NCBI GenBank assembly: GCA_008360955.1
Contig: LUCM01001907.1
Location: 151,688 to 215,687 of the forward strand
Reading direction: 5' to 3'
DNA: 64,000 nucleotides
Source of the DNA: Fasciolopsis buskii
Taxonomy: Eukaryota; Platyhelminthes; Trematoda; Plagiorchiida; Fasciolidae
Shown: in pieces, positions 61,601 through 64,000 of the stretch
Numbering within the stretch: the stretch's first letter is position 1
Layout of the letters: every line of letters begins with the position of its first letter
Program-made: the position numbers and the translations under genes
Notes under the pieces: generated by a model
What the model saw: only the letters and a program-made list of their open reading frames with translations
Databases searched by the model: none
What the model was told of the DNA's origin: nothing

Positions 61601-61774
61601 CCTTTGTTATTACAGTATATTCGACTGCACCACGTTCCTTGCGCATAGGCGGGGGTCGCGTATGCTCTTTGAATCGCGCCAACAACTGATCCGCTGGAGT
61701 TAATCCGAAGGATTTTGAGGGGGGTACAGATTCTCCTAGAAACGGGGAACCATTTAATACAGATAAACTGGCAT
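24359..61774 (-). CDS. CLSPN: Claspin gene (ATR-CHK1 checkpoint mediator), exons over 37 kb, N-terminus not found
   Basis: Claspin is a nuclear adaptor of the replication fork. It binds DNA, Timeless-Tipin and PCNA, and presents phosphorylated motifs to CHK1 so that ATR can activate it. I recovered 21 minus-strand exons, listed separately. The diagnostic segments are ELYLEDGDLYAEDGR followed by RRFRWRG (claspin YLADGDL...FRWKN block), FLDEEAELSGDENE (claspin EDEAE-SGSD block), a basic coiled segment followed by long acidic runs, and a C-terminal GSLLNR. The order of these blocks matches animal claspin. Residues equivalent to the first half of the vertebrate protein were not found. Introns range from about 50 bases to several kilobases and hold many transposons. 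Two junctions (38.2/35.3 kb and 28.6/25.1 kb) are out of phase and imply missed exons. Confidence 0.85.
24956..25115 (-). CDS. CLSPN: Claspin penultimate exon with PIP-like motif
   Basis: A strong acceptor (CGATTTCTTCCAG) opens 53 codons starting AATITRFFSKQ and ending at AAG|GTTAGT. The T-I-T-R-F-F core resembles a PCNA-binding box but lacks the leading Gln. A stronger GTGAGT donor lies 32 bases further on at 24,924, but using it would shift the conserved GSLLN frame of the next exon. It needs two bases from the preceding exon, which the exon at 28.6-29.0 kb does not supply. Confidence 0.65.
25116..28628 (-). other. Claspin intron with LINE remnant; probably hides an exon
   Basis: It contains a decayed LINE at 25.88-27.09 kb. 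The flanking exons disagree in phase, so a small exon should lie here, possibly carrying the conserved segment that follows the WLR..QGKI region in vertebrates. A candidate begins at about 28,290 after a strong TTATTTATAG acceptor but has no good donor. Confidence 0.5.
25876..27090 (-). mobile_element. Decayed LINE copy (RT piece plus 3' tail)
   Basis: On the minus strand, 27,090-26,650 gives broken RT sequence including VYGELSSLFEAI, matching the VYGELSRSFET segment before the GVRQGCP box of the intact LINE. Then 26,130-25,880 matches the intact element's 3' end: the TGACAGTG/CGATC.TGCTGTCA region, AATCAGAATGATTGAA, and a terminal GATGATGAGGAT run. Multiple stops and frameshifts mark it as dead. 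It is parallel to claspin transcription. Confidence 0.7.
28629..28972 (-). CDS. CLSPN: Claspin exon after the FRW block
   Basis: The acceptor CTTCCTATCTCTAG is clear, and the first base of its first codon (G) comes from the previous exon. The frame reads ENEDPLVNASDLVEGDEADG, then acidic repeats, then MDRWLQNAPRVSQGKI, which parallels vertebrate WLRDMAQQGKI. The 3' border is uncertain: the frame stays open to about 28,467. I placed the end at TCC|GTGCGT (28,629), but this leaves phase 0 and does not fit the next exon. Confidence 0.7.
29798..29876 (-). CDS. CLSPN: Claspin conserved core exon (YLxDGDL...FRW)
   Basis: The 26 codons run from the acceptor GTACCTTTTAG to a CTGG|GTAAGT donor. The sequence ELYLEDGDLYAEDGR, then RQRRFRWRGL, is the best single match to claspin, with the acidic DGDL turn followed by a basic stretch and the FRW triplet. 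It starts in phase 0 and leaves one base, matching both neighbours. Confidence 0.9.
30293..30527 (-). CDS. CLSPN: Claspin acidic exon (DEEAELSG block)
   Basis: The acceptor GTTCACTCGCAG begins with the last base of a split Arg codon. The protein reads RFRVDDFLDEEAELSGDENE, then a run of Asp, then a predicted helical segment containing RLRRQIERVHNRL and QRELRFL before AAG|GTGCGA. Vertebrate claspin has the same order: EDEAE-SGSD, an acidic run, then a helix and QLRLY. Phase agrees on both sides. Confidence 0.88.
30528..32848 (-). other. Claspin intron
   Basis: About 2.3 kb with no recognisable exon. It holds a short (CA)n tract at about 32,107-32,126 and a GC-richer stretch to 32,400 with a 120-codon minus-strand ORF lacking motifs. 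Confidence 0.5.
32849..33173 (-). CDS. CLSPN: Claspin Asp/Glu-rich exon
   Basis: The exon opens after TTGAATTCAG, takes one base (G) from the previous exon, and reads VAKSEKARRLQDGENETSDE. A long acidic region follows, including DNEYDSDSEDTEEASDEE, and the exon ends STERRKR across AG|GTTCGT. Acidic tracts immediately before the EDEAE block are typical of claspin. Confidence 0.85.
33230..33335 (-). CDS. CLSPN: Claspin short exon, basic then acidic/Asn-rich
   Basis: After a good acceptor (CCTTGTTCCAG) it encodes TRMRRRVVILEDDENNNNNT and onward for 35 codons to a consensus AGAG|GTAAGT donor. The following intron is only 56 bases. Phase matches both neighbours. The Arg cluster could contribute to a nuclear localisation signal (inference). 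Confidence 0.82.
33989..34149 (-). CDS. CLSPN: Claspin exon ending in TQ/SQ motifs
   Basis: Acceptor TTTTCTTATTCAG, donor CAG|GTTTGT, 53 codons plus a split Glu. It contains ESDDIVSDHPLASEDMSV and ends MDSPTQFSQ, which carries one TQ and one SQ site of the type ATR can phosphorylate. It is in phase with both neighbours. Confidence 0.8.
34587..34637 (-). CDS. CLSPN: Claspin 51-base exon
   Basis: This small exon encodes NLPESECDSGVSHLQS between GAAACACTAG and AAGCG|GTGAGT. It leaves one base that the following exon completes to Glu. It is too short to score alone, but both borders and both phases fit. Confidence 0.7.
35252..35341 (-). CDS. CLSPN: Probable claspin exon
   Basis: After a T-rich acceptor (TCTATTTTTAG) the frame reads PSVSITPDDFHDPTWNGSNV and onward. 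Ending at CAGG|GTGTGC fits the next exon's phase; an alternative GTGAAT donor 29 bases on does not. The upstream junction to the exon at 38,175 is out of phase, so an exon between them is missing or this call is wrong. Confidence 0.55.
36479..36525. repeat. (AT)n microsatellite
   Basis: About 47 bases of TA dinucleotides, directly abutting the AT-bracketed repeat. Confidence 0.95.
36526..36719 (-). repeat. AT-bracketed dispersed repeat, mostly inverted copy
   Basis: Most of this segment is the reverse complement of the unit at 52.64-52.90 kb: ATTCTGGGGCATTCTGCCCT and CTACAGATTCGATTCTG have inverted partners there. The first 30 bases (GTATCTGGATGCGTGAACAA) match in direct orientation, so the copy is rearranged. 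(AT)n tracts lie on both sides (36,479-36,525 and 36,720-36,739). Confidence 0.75.
36946..37081 (+). repeat. (AT)n - repeat fragment - (AT)n
   Basis: A 57-base fragment, AAGCAGGAAGTAGTATCTGG to CACGACCGGTTT, sits between two AT tracts (36,946-36,981 and 37,038-37,081). The same fragment with the same AT boundary occurs at 52,692-52,750. Confidence 0.85.
38175..38266 (-). CDS. CLSPN: Claspin basic exon
   Basis: It encodes HHKKSNSKRPASQPLPKLFL and onward, ending at TTACCG|GTGAGA. It joins in phase to the exon at 38,319 across a 52-base intron. It is Lys/Arg-rich and Pro-containing. The acceptor (GGCAAAAG) has a weak pyrimidine tract. Confidence 0.68.
38319..38414 (-). CDS. CLSPN: Claspin exon with LFDSSEQ motif
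   Basis: Between GATAACTAG and CAAA|GTGAGT it encodes SQSDQDKLHQLFDSSEQSVA and onward. It is in phase on both sides. The QLFDSSEQ segment resembles ELFASSEQ in the exon immediately upstream, which suggests an internal repeat. Confidence 0.75.
38699..38809 (-). CDS. CLSPN: Claspin exon with LFASSEQ motif
   Basis: Acceptor TTTCCTATCCAG, donor AAAG|GTGAGT, both near consensus. The 36 codons include SQQAHVNRRELFASSEQTCT. The phase agrees with the exon at 42,811 upstream and at 38,319 downstream. Confidence 0.78.
40361..40382. repeat. (AT)n microsatellite
   Basis: TA dinucleotide tract of about 22 bases. Confidence 0.95.
41700..42260 (+). mobile_element. Decayed LINE reverse-transcriptase C-terminal region
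   Basis: Broken plus-strand frames give pieces equivalent to the intact LINE: a 'FTYL' stretch near 41,800, a 'GSARKA' stretch near 41,875, an ETWPLHTEN-like stretch near 41,990, and an 'LGMPPKTM' stretch at about 42,150, in the right order. Frameshifts separate them. It is antisense to claspin. Confidence 0.6.
42811..42894 (-). CDS. CLSPN: Claspin small exon
   Basis: It encodes LLSQISACDLDPESTLKLPS and onward, up to AAAG|GTAATT, after the acceptor CGGACACAG. It leaves G, which becomes Asp with the next exon, and receives A from the exon at 48,883. Both junctions are in phase. Confidence 0.7.
42986..43050. repeat. (AT)n microsatellite, longest in window
   Basis: About 65 bases of uninterrupted TA dinucleotides. 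Confidence 0.97.
44209..44392. repeat. Foldback (inverted-repeat) element with tRNA-like B box
   Basis: Two arms of about 84 bases (44,209-44,292 and 44,310-44,392) are near-perfect reverse complements with a loop of about 17 bases. Paired blocks include GGAACCATCAACAGTG / CACTGTTGATGGTTCC and ACCCGGGA / TCCCGGGT. The right arm contains GGTTCGTATCC, close to a polymerase III B box. It could be an inverted dimer of a tRNA-derived SINE end. No terminal duplication was identified. Confidence 0.85.
46676..48376 (+). CDS. LINE reverse transcriptase ORF (5'-truncated, lacks endonuclease)
   Basis: Intact 566-codon open frame. Residues 1-8 come from flanking DNA; the element's own sequence starts at residue 9. 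Visible RT features: a KAAGPDELPP fingers motif (about 56-65), the first catalytic Asp in FLDLKGAFD (185), the conserved GVRQGCPISPFLFN stretch (241-254), the catalytic YADD (286-289), then thumb and connection segments including YGCETW and LRWLGHVLRM. The N-terminal endonuclease domain of full-length elements is missing, so the copy cannot move by itself. The family looks RTE-like (inference from the 3' GATGAT tail and RT style). Confidence 0.93.
   Translation: MKITWYSTEHFKNQFSWPHANVFSPTSGAVNPWEVSLDRPTEVEVESNIRLLKRGKAAGPDELPPILFKLGGRVLMKSLASLFRDIWNEERISLLWTESLIIPILKKGTRSDCSNHRGISLIPILTRALASIMLNRLTPIRESNIREQQAGFWPGRGCIDQIFTLRQILKTRHMHRRPTIVVFLDLKGAFDSVDRPALLSALHRKGMPTKFVNLLRALYSHTYGRVRVYGELSRSFETSSGVRQGCPISPFLFNFVMDEVMEDALGGLRDVGVELENGGKLCDLDYADDVVCLFESADHAQRALDRLSRSVARFGMCFAPSKCKVVLQDWTTAAPNLILDGEELTTVERFTYLESCVSNDDSSVAEVNTRISKARAAYSGLKHLWRRPDISLKLKGRVYCVAVHSVLLYGCETWSMHVGDVRRLEVFDNRCLRSMARIGWSDRVSNIEIRNLVLGATSENSLFQRMKLSRLRWLGHVLRMTNTRLPYRALFCVPPKEWKKPCGRQQMTWQRGMRKCAAKLGKVGVSRLRGWGPKDSSTSWLETLKDMTVNRGQWRSCCHFLANQND
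46690..46699 (+). repeat. Target-site duplication, left copy
   Basis: GTACTCGACA directly before the LINE's first base; the identical decamer lies at 48,575-48,584. Confidence 0.8.
46700..48574 (+). mobile_element. 5'-truncated RTE-like LINE copy, recent insertion
   Basis: The element runs from mid-ORF through a 3' UTR of about 200 bases to a terminal (GAT)n tail, and is flanked by a perfect 10-bp direct duplication. An open RT frame with a perfect duplication indicates a young insertion. 5' truncation is the usual outcome of target-primed reverse transcription. It sits in a claspin intron, opposite to the gene. Confidence 0.9.
48575..48584 (+). repeat. Target-site duplication, right copy
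   Basis: GTACTCGACA immediately after the GATGAT tail, identical to the left copy. Confidence 0.8.
48883..48973 (-). CDS. CLSPN: Claspin exon (SQWNDTPYELL)
   Basis: Acceptor ATTCTTTCAG, donor CAGA|GTGAGT. The 30 codons GRPKTSEVSIPSQWNDTPYE onward end ELLYSQKLASQ. The last stretch loosely resembles vertebrate CHK1-binding repeats (ELL...SQ) but lacks their [ST]-G-x-F core. It is in phase with 51,736 upstream and 42,811 downstream. Confidence 0.78.
49443..49560 (+). repeat. tRNA-like SINE fragment
   Basis: GTGGTCAAGTGGCTTAAG resembles a tRNA A box, and about 30 bases later CAGGTTGGGATCCCAG resembles a B box. A diverged second copy with the same order lies at 51,939-52,015. Confidence 0.5.
49780..49925 (+). 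repeat. Dispersed repeat shared with 56.1 kb
   Basis: Blocks such as CACTGATCTGTCAGGCAT, CGGCTTGGAAAAGTCATTCT and a following G..TGTCACA stretch recur, diverged, at 56,150-56,245. Function and class are unknown. Confidence 0.55.
50250..50590 (+). repeat. Dispersed repeat family E, diverged copy
   Basis: CATTTAGAAACATCGCCTGA and subsequent blocks follow the same order as in 21.3-21.8 kb and 62.16-62.8 kb. A block ending CCATATTTCCGAGCC is also shared with about 62,790. Confidence 0.6.
51736..51797 (-). CDS. CLSPN: Claspin small exon (LGLPY)
   Basis: Strong acceptor ATGATTTCTATGCAG, donor CCGTAC|GTAAGT. It encodes QSDGLIFRQNISYFELGLPY, 20 codons. It uniquely bridges the phase between the exon at 54,292 (leaves one base) and the exon at 48,973 (phase 0), which is the main support for a segment this short. 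Confidence 0.7.
51939..52015 (+). repeat. tRNA-like SINE fragment, second copy
   Basis: GGTGGTCAAGTGAATTAAG followed by AGAGGTCAGAATCCCAG mirrors the fragment at 49,443 with substitutions. Confidence 0.45.
52095..52395 (+). mobile_element. Decayed LINE 3' coding end
   Basis: The plus strand has a TTGGGACATGTTTTACAC-like version of the WLGHVLRM codons, then LTRVGAVRLLGWGPRG, matching the LGKVGVSRLRGWGPKD segment near the end of the intact RT. Frames are interrupted. Confidence 0.65.
52595..52637. repeat. (AT)n microsatellite
   Basis: About 43 bases of AT dinucleotides at the edge of the AT-bracketed repeat. Confidence 0.95.
52638..52918 (+). repeat. AT-bracketed dispersed repeat, fullest copy
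   Basis: A unit of about 265 bases begins ACCTTAGGGACGAGGGCAGA, has an internal AT tract at 52,676-52,691, and ends GAAGCTCTTCGTCGAAGAGT before another AT tract at 52,901-52,918. Related pieces lie at 21.0, 36.5 and 37.0 kb. Confidence 0.8.
52812..53625 (+). repeat. 814-bp block, copy 1 (left of N gap)
   Basis: The sequence starting CTTGTACACTCCGAATTGAT and ending CCGCTCCTAGCA is repeated exactly at 53,636-54,449, offset 824, with a 10-N gap between. Identity includes the internal AT tract length, which favours an assembly artefact over true duplication. Confidence 0.92.
53468..53572 (-). CDS. CLSPN: Duplicate of a claspin exon (likely assembly artefact)
   Basis: Identical to the exon at 54,292-54,396, including splice sites. 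Using both copies in tandem is possible by phase, because the exon is 105 bases. It is more likely that only one exists in the genome. Confidence 0.8.
53626..53635. other. Assembly gap (10 N)
   Basis: Ten N residues separate two identical 814-bp blocks. Confidence 1.
53636..54449 (+). repeat. 814-bp block, copy 2 (right of N gap)
   Basis: Exact repeat of 52,812-53,625. Sequence after 54,449 continues uniquely, so this copy is the one attached to the right-hand contig. Confidence 0.92.
54292..54396 (-). CDS. CLSPN: Claspin exon (STENYSLNSGRR)
   Basis: After a T-rich acceptor (AAAAATTGCAG) it encodes STENYSLNSGRRPQGSLGPG and onward to FMSDYSTILD, ending at GACC|GTAAGT. It takes a G from the previous exon through the GC-AG intron and leaves C for the 51,797 exon. 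Confidence 0.8.
54600..56000 (-). mobile_element. Decayed LINE copy (RT half and 3' UTR)
   Basis: Minus-strand frames match the intact LINE from its GRGCIDQ region (about 55,985) through RKGMPEKFVNLL, an FRRLEVFDHRRLR stretch, and KDSSTSWLEALKD to the 3' UTR at about 54,605. Frames switch several times, and the QG..RQGC catalytic-region box is damaged, so it is inactive. Confidence 0.85.
56040..56245 (+). repeat. Dispersed repeat shared with 49.8 kb
   Basis: TTGACCTACCAGGCATGATT and GTTTGGAAAAAGCCATTCTG correspond to the 49,780-49,925 copy. It lies just beyond the decayed LINE. Confidence 0.5.
56671..56758 (-). CDS. CLSPN: Claspin exon with GC donor
   Basis: Acceptor TTACCGCGTTCAG. The 29 codons EYHSRFENLLNLHDFTDLPG onward end DET, then G|GCAAGT. 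The GC donor is otherwise perfect consensus and is the only site that keeps the frame into the STENYSL exon. Phase 0 on entry matches the acidic exon upstream. Confidence 0.78.
56862..57236 (-). CDS. CLSPN: Claspin large acidic exon
   Basis: The 125 codons run between the acceptor CGTTTTTCTAG and AAT|GTAAGT. It reads ALSDDDTEWSEEQEVDDEDL, then Ser/Asp/Glu-rich repeats, a basic SSRSKRS patch, and a second acidic region. It follows a basic helical exon, as the long Glu/Asp-rich tract does in vertebrate claspin. Starts and ends in phase 0. Confidence 0.85.
57428..57676 (-). CDS. CLSPN: Claspin basic coiled exon
   Basis: The 83 codons run from the acceptor GTTTTCCTTAG to AAG|GTGAGT. It starts VVDEVDGSDRLHLESVTHEV and contains the helical LLKEQMRQKRLEQYEARMKE, matching the claspin 'KLQEAM..RR.EER' helix just before the acidic region. 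Phase 0 on both sides. Confidence 0.85.
58150..59000 (+). mobile_element. Decayed LINE RT fragment
   Basis: Plus-strand pieces in order: VVRQACHL (from GVRQGC), LSADPGKVADV, MFALLRFKILLQD (from MCFAPSKCKVVLQD), then LGRLDHVLPTDEHITR (from LRWLGHVLRM). Frameshifts separate them. Confidence 0.7.
59069..59270 (-). mobile_element. LINE 3'-UTR fragment with (ATC)n tail
   Basis: Read on the minus strand, this matches the 3' UTR of the intact LINE (TAGGTCCACTCCCTGTTCC...CTTGCCTTGCTGTTTA) and ends in a (GAT)n run at 59,087-59,069. It faces the preceding plus-strand fragment, so two separate insertions are present. Confidence 0.8.
60420..60600 (+). mobile_element. Decayed LINE endonuclease fragment
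   Basis: TGEQLVALC, then YLASTNSRRPV and ATWRPSF resemble the RTE-type endonuclease run 'NGERL...LFLASTNF.H...TWRPP'. Compare the better copy at 63.7-64.0 kb. Short and frameshifted. Confidence 0.5.
61602..61774 (-). CDS. CLSPN: Claspin exon (most upstream secure one)
   Basis: The 57 codons run from the acceptor ACTTTGTTTAG to AAAG|GTAGTT. It reads ASLSVLNGSPFLGESVPPSK onward, then QLLARFKEHTRP and VEYTVITK. It parallels vertebrate claspin's DSFVIL...LKQRFWKH...VNVIVKD segment in order. A downstream AG (start 61,735) would keep the same frame. It needs one base from an upstream exon not found in the window. Confidence 0.75.
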
Positions 61775-63535
61775 CTAAACAAAGTATAGTGAAATGTGGT
61801 TTGCAACCTAGTCGAAAATACCAAGGATATACACAAGAGAAAGTAGTTCTGTGGGACATTAGATTTTCTACCATATTACAACGACTGAAGGAATTATGGA
61901 CACAAAAAAACACAAACACAAGCATGTTATATGCAACACGACAAACCGTTTTAGTCCATCAAATAGCATTTTTATTATTATGTGCAGAGAGCAAGTCCTG
62001 TGTACGACGCATATTGCATAGCAGTGAGGCTGAAAACAACGACCCGGAAATTTGGAGTGGTATAGCGCCAAGCGAGGTCATCGCAAATTGCACAATCGCT
62101 GACTTCACAATAATATACCATTTTATAGTTTCTACCTGGTAGCACCGAACAAAAATCAAATGTGGAGAAACAGAAACACTTTCAACTTGATAACTCCAAC
62201 GACGCGTCATTTAGAACCATCGCCTACCAATTCCAACCATTTCGTTCTGGGAACTCTTGAGTCCAATCCCGATAACATAAAATGACCTACTCGAGACACT
62301 ATACTGAGCAAGGTTTTCACGTCTCGTTTGCCACGCCATGCAATGATCAATTGGATCCATCTTTCAATCGTCACCTGCCTCGGAGAACGGTGTGTGCACC
62401 GAGGGAGTCAATATGCGGACATACCTACCTTTTTATTACATGTTCCACCCATTGGAGCGTTGGGAGGCACATGCCCCATAGCCGCTACGACAAAATAAAC
62501 GATGAGAAAAAAAGTTGATTCTCAAACTTAAAGTGTCAGAACTACATGAGGTCCCAACAGTCAAGGCAGAGTAACGAGTAGGGCTACAGTGAACTATCCC
62601 CAATAGCCAAACGCACGTCCCAATCACCGTAATGCATTCAACTTCAATTCTTAACCGATCGACTGAGCTCCGCAACTCAATGGTCTAAATCGCATCTCTG
62701 AGTGAACGAAATAATTGTCTCACAGTATCGAAGTGATATTAAGATGATAACGGTGTTCAAACACAAGCAGTCTTCGACCTAAACCACCATATTTCCGGGC
62801 CGCGTAGCAGGACCGATTTCGCTGCGTCAATCACCGATGAGCGGATGCCACAGATGTATGAATCAAGTAAACGTCAATCGACCCTATTGTACATGCTAAC
62901 ACGATTCATGTGATATATGACCATCAGGTGAGAAACTAACGTCTAATTATCAAAACGTATCTACTTCAGCCAACTCCCCTGCTCTAACAATAAAGTTTGG
63001 CTTCGTACCATTCCAGTCCTGCAGCATGTTACATTTTGAAGAAACAAAAAACATCTTAAACACATACACTGCTGTTCAGACGAAAGAAAACAAGTGTTAC
63101 ATTAGTCTTCCGCCAGAAGCACATTTTCCACATTTTCGTGGTCAAAAAATTCACTGTCTGAGTGAATATCAATGCCATTATTCTCACGCGGGAATAGAGC
63201 GACGTTTATAATCATCTCAATTGAAAATAAGAAAAAACGGCTATGAATTCGGGAAAAAGATCGCAATAAGCAAAGACTTGGTTTCGGCTATTTGCATATA
63301 ACGACCAAAAACAGAATAAGTTCTGCGGTGAACCCTTTAGCGAAGGACAGCGTTAAATTACACATTCGGCTAAGTCGAATGCTTATTCCAAATTAATCAA
63401 AACAGAACGGCAACATCCGAAAAACTTGCTTATGCTCGAACACCTAACGCAAAGAGATCTGGTCGATTCTGTCTGTTCGAAACCGCCCTTCTTCTCACGC
63501 ACACGTTGACCGCGAGCACAATCGCGAATTCACAC
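61775..63535. other. Repeat-rich region upstream of claspin's last secure exon
   Basis: It contains repeat family E (62.16-62.83 kb) and a short minus-strand RT scrap at about 62,940-63,050. An (A)n-rich plus-strand ORF at 63,026-63,211 has no motif. No claspin exon was recognised. Confidence 0.45.
62160..62830 (+). repeat. Dispersed repeat family E, longest copy
   Basis: Shares ordered blocks with 21,288-21,830, including TTTGCCACGCCATGCAATGA and GACATACCTACCTTTTTATT, and extends further into CCATATTTCCGGGCCGCGTA, also present near 50.55 kb. Noncoding. Confidence 0.65.
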
Positions 63536-63653
63536 AAAGCCGTAAAAATTTCCACGCTTTGCCAGGTCAACGCCAGTAATTTCGTCAACATCTATGGAAG
63601 AACTTTGATACAATTCTTCAAAATATGGCAATAGCCCATCAGAATGAAAAGAC
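63536..63653 (-). CDS. Possible upstream claspin exon
   Basis: After an ATGAATCATAG acceptor the minus strand reads SFHSDGLLPYFEELYQSSSI and onward to DVDEITGVDLAKRG. Its character (acidic, helical) would fit claspin. However, no donor gives the one-base remainder needed by the 61,774 exon, and no homology is evident. Confidence 0.28.
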
Positions 63654-63689
63654 CTATGATTCATCAGAAATTTCACTTCCAACAGGATC

Positions 63690-64000
63690 CCTATTTGGCG
63701 AGGACCATTGAACCATGTATTCATCATGTCACATGCCTCGTCGGCGAACGGATAACGAGGAAAGACTTCTCCACTTTTGCTGTTCAGGCAATCGTTTGTT
63801 CCTGTCTAGTACGAATTTCCGACACAGTTCACGTCGCACGGCGAAATGGCTTTCTAATTCGACGGGTAGGCTGAGTCAGATCGACCATATCGCAGTAAGC
63901 TACCGTTGGCGTGGTTCGGTCTAAAACTGTAGATCGTACTGGACGACGTACGTCGAATCAGACCATGCGTTAGTTTTAATGCGATTTTTACTGCAGCTCA
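63690..64000 (+). mobile_element. LINE endonuclease domain fragment, cut by window edge
   Basis: The plus strand reads RRTDNEERLLHFC, LFLSSTNFRHSSRRT, QIDHIAVSYRWRGSV, a stop, then VESDHALV. This is the end of an RTE-type apurinic endonuclease (the QIDHI and SDHALV boxes hold catalytic Asp and His). The in-frame stop after RGSV suggests decay. It continues beyond the window. Confidence 0.75.

Larger units (their letters stand above)
57677..61601 (-). other. Claspin intron with several LINE fragments
   Basis: Flanking exons are both phase 0, so no extra exon is needed. Decayed LINE pieces occur at 58.15-59.0 (+), 59.07-59.27 (-) and 60.4-60.6 kb (+). The rest is unassigned. Confidence 0.6.

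Overview
This is eukaryotic DNA from a repeat-rich, moderately AT-rich genome: small coding exons are spread over tens of kilobases. The reverse transcriptase of the LINE at 46.7-48.6 kb, the many decayed relatives of it, and the (AT)n microsatellites suggest a flatworm, most likely a digenean fluke. That assignment is inference from recalled LINE features; no species can be named.

The one gene I can identify lies on the minus strand from about 61.8 kb down to 24.36 kb. It is claspin, the ATR-CHK1 checkpoint mediator and fork-protection factor. I recovered 21 exons; nearly all adjacent ones agree in reading phase across GT-AG introns (one intron is GC-AG). Together they give roughly 1,130 residues ending at a stop codon, with poly(A) signals 170-190 bases downstream. 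They correspond to the central and C-terminal parts of animal claspin. The N-terminal part is missing and should lie beyond 64 kb or in exons I could not recognise near 62-64 kb. Two junctions (38.2 to 35.3 kb and 28.6 to 25.1 kb) do not match in phase, so at least one exon is missing at each.

The claspin introns are full of mobile DNA. A 5'-truncated LINE with an open reverse transcriptase frame sits antisense at 46,700-48,574 between 10-bp target-site duplications. Degenerate pieces of related elements lie at 25.9-27.1, 41.7-42.3, 52.1-52.4, 54.6-56.0, 58.15-59.0, 59.07-59.27, 60.4-60.6 and 63.7-64.0 kb. There are also an 84-bp-arm foldback element (44.2-44.4 kb), tRNA-like SINE fragments, and a repeat family bounded by (AT)n tracts. 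An exact 814-bp block is present on both sides of a 10-N gap at 53.6 kb and duplicates a claspin exon; this is almost certainly an assembly artefact.

From 1 to 24 kb no known gene could be named. Several short open segments with good splice borders suggest one or more unrecognised multi-exon genes. The best are a four-exon, phase-consistent chain on the minus strand at 13.1-13.9 kb and a two-exon chain on the plus strand at 17.8-18.2 kb. They are given with modest confidence, because chains of short exons arise easily by chance.
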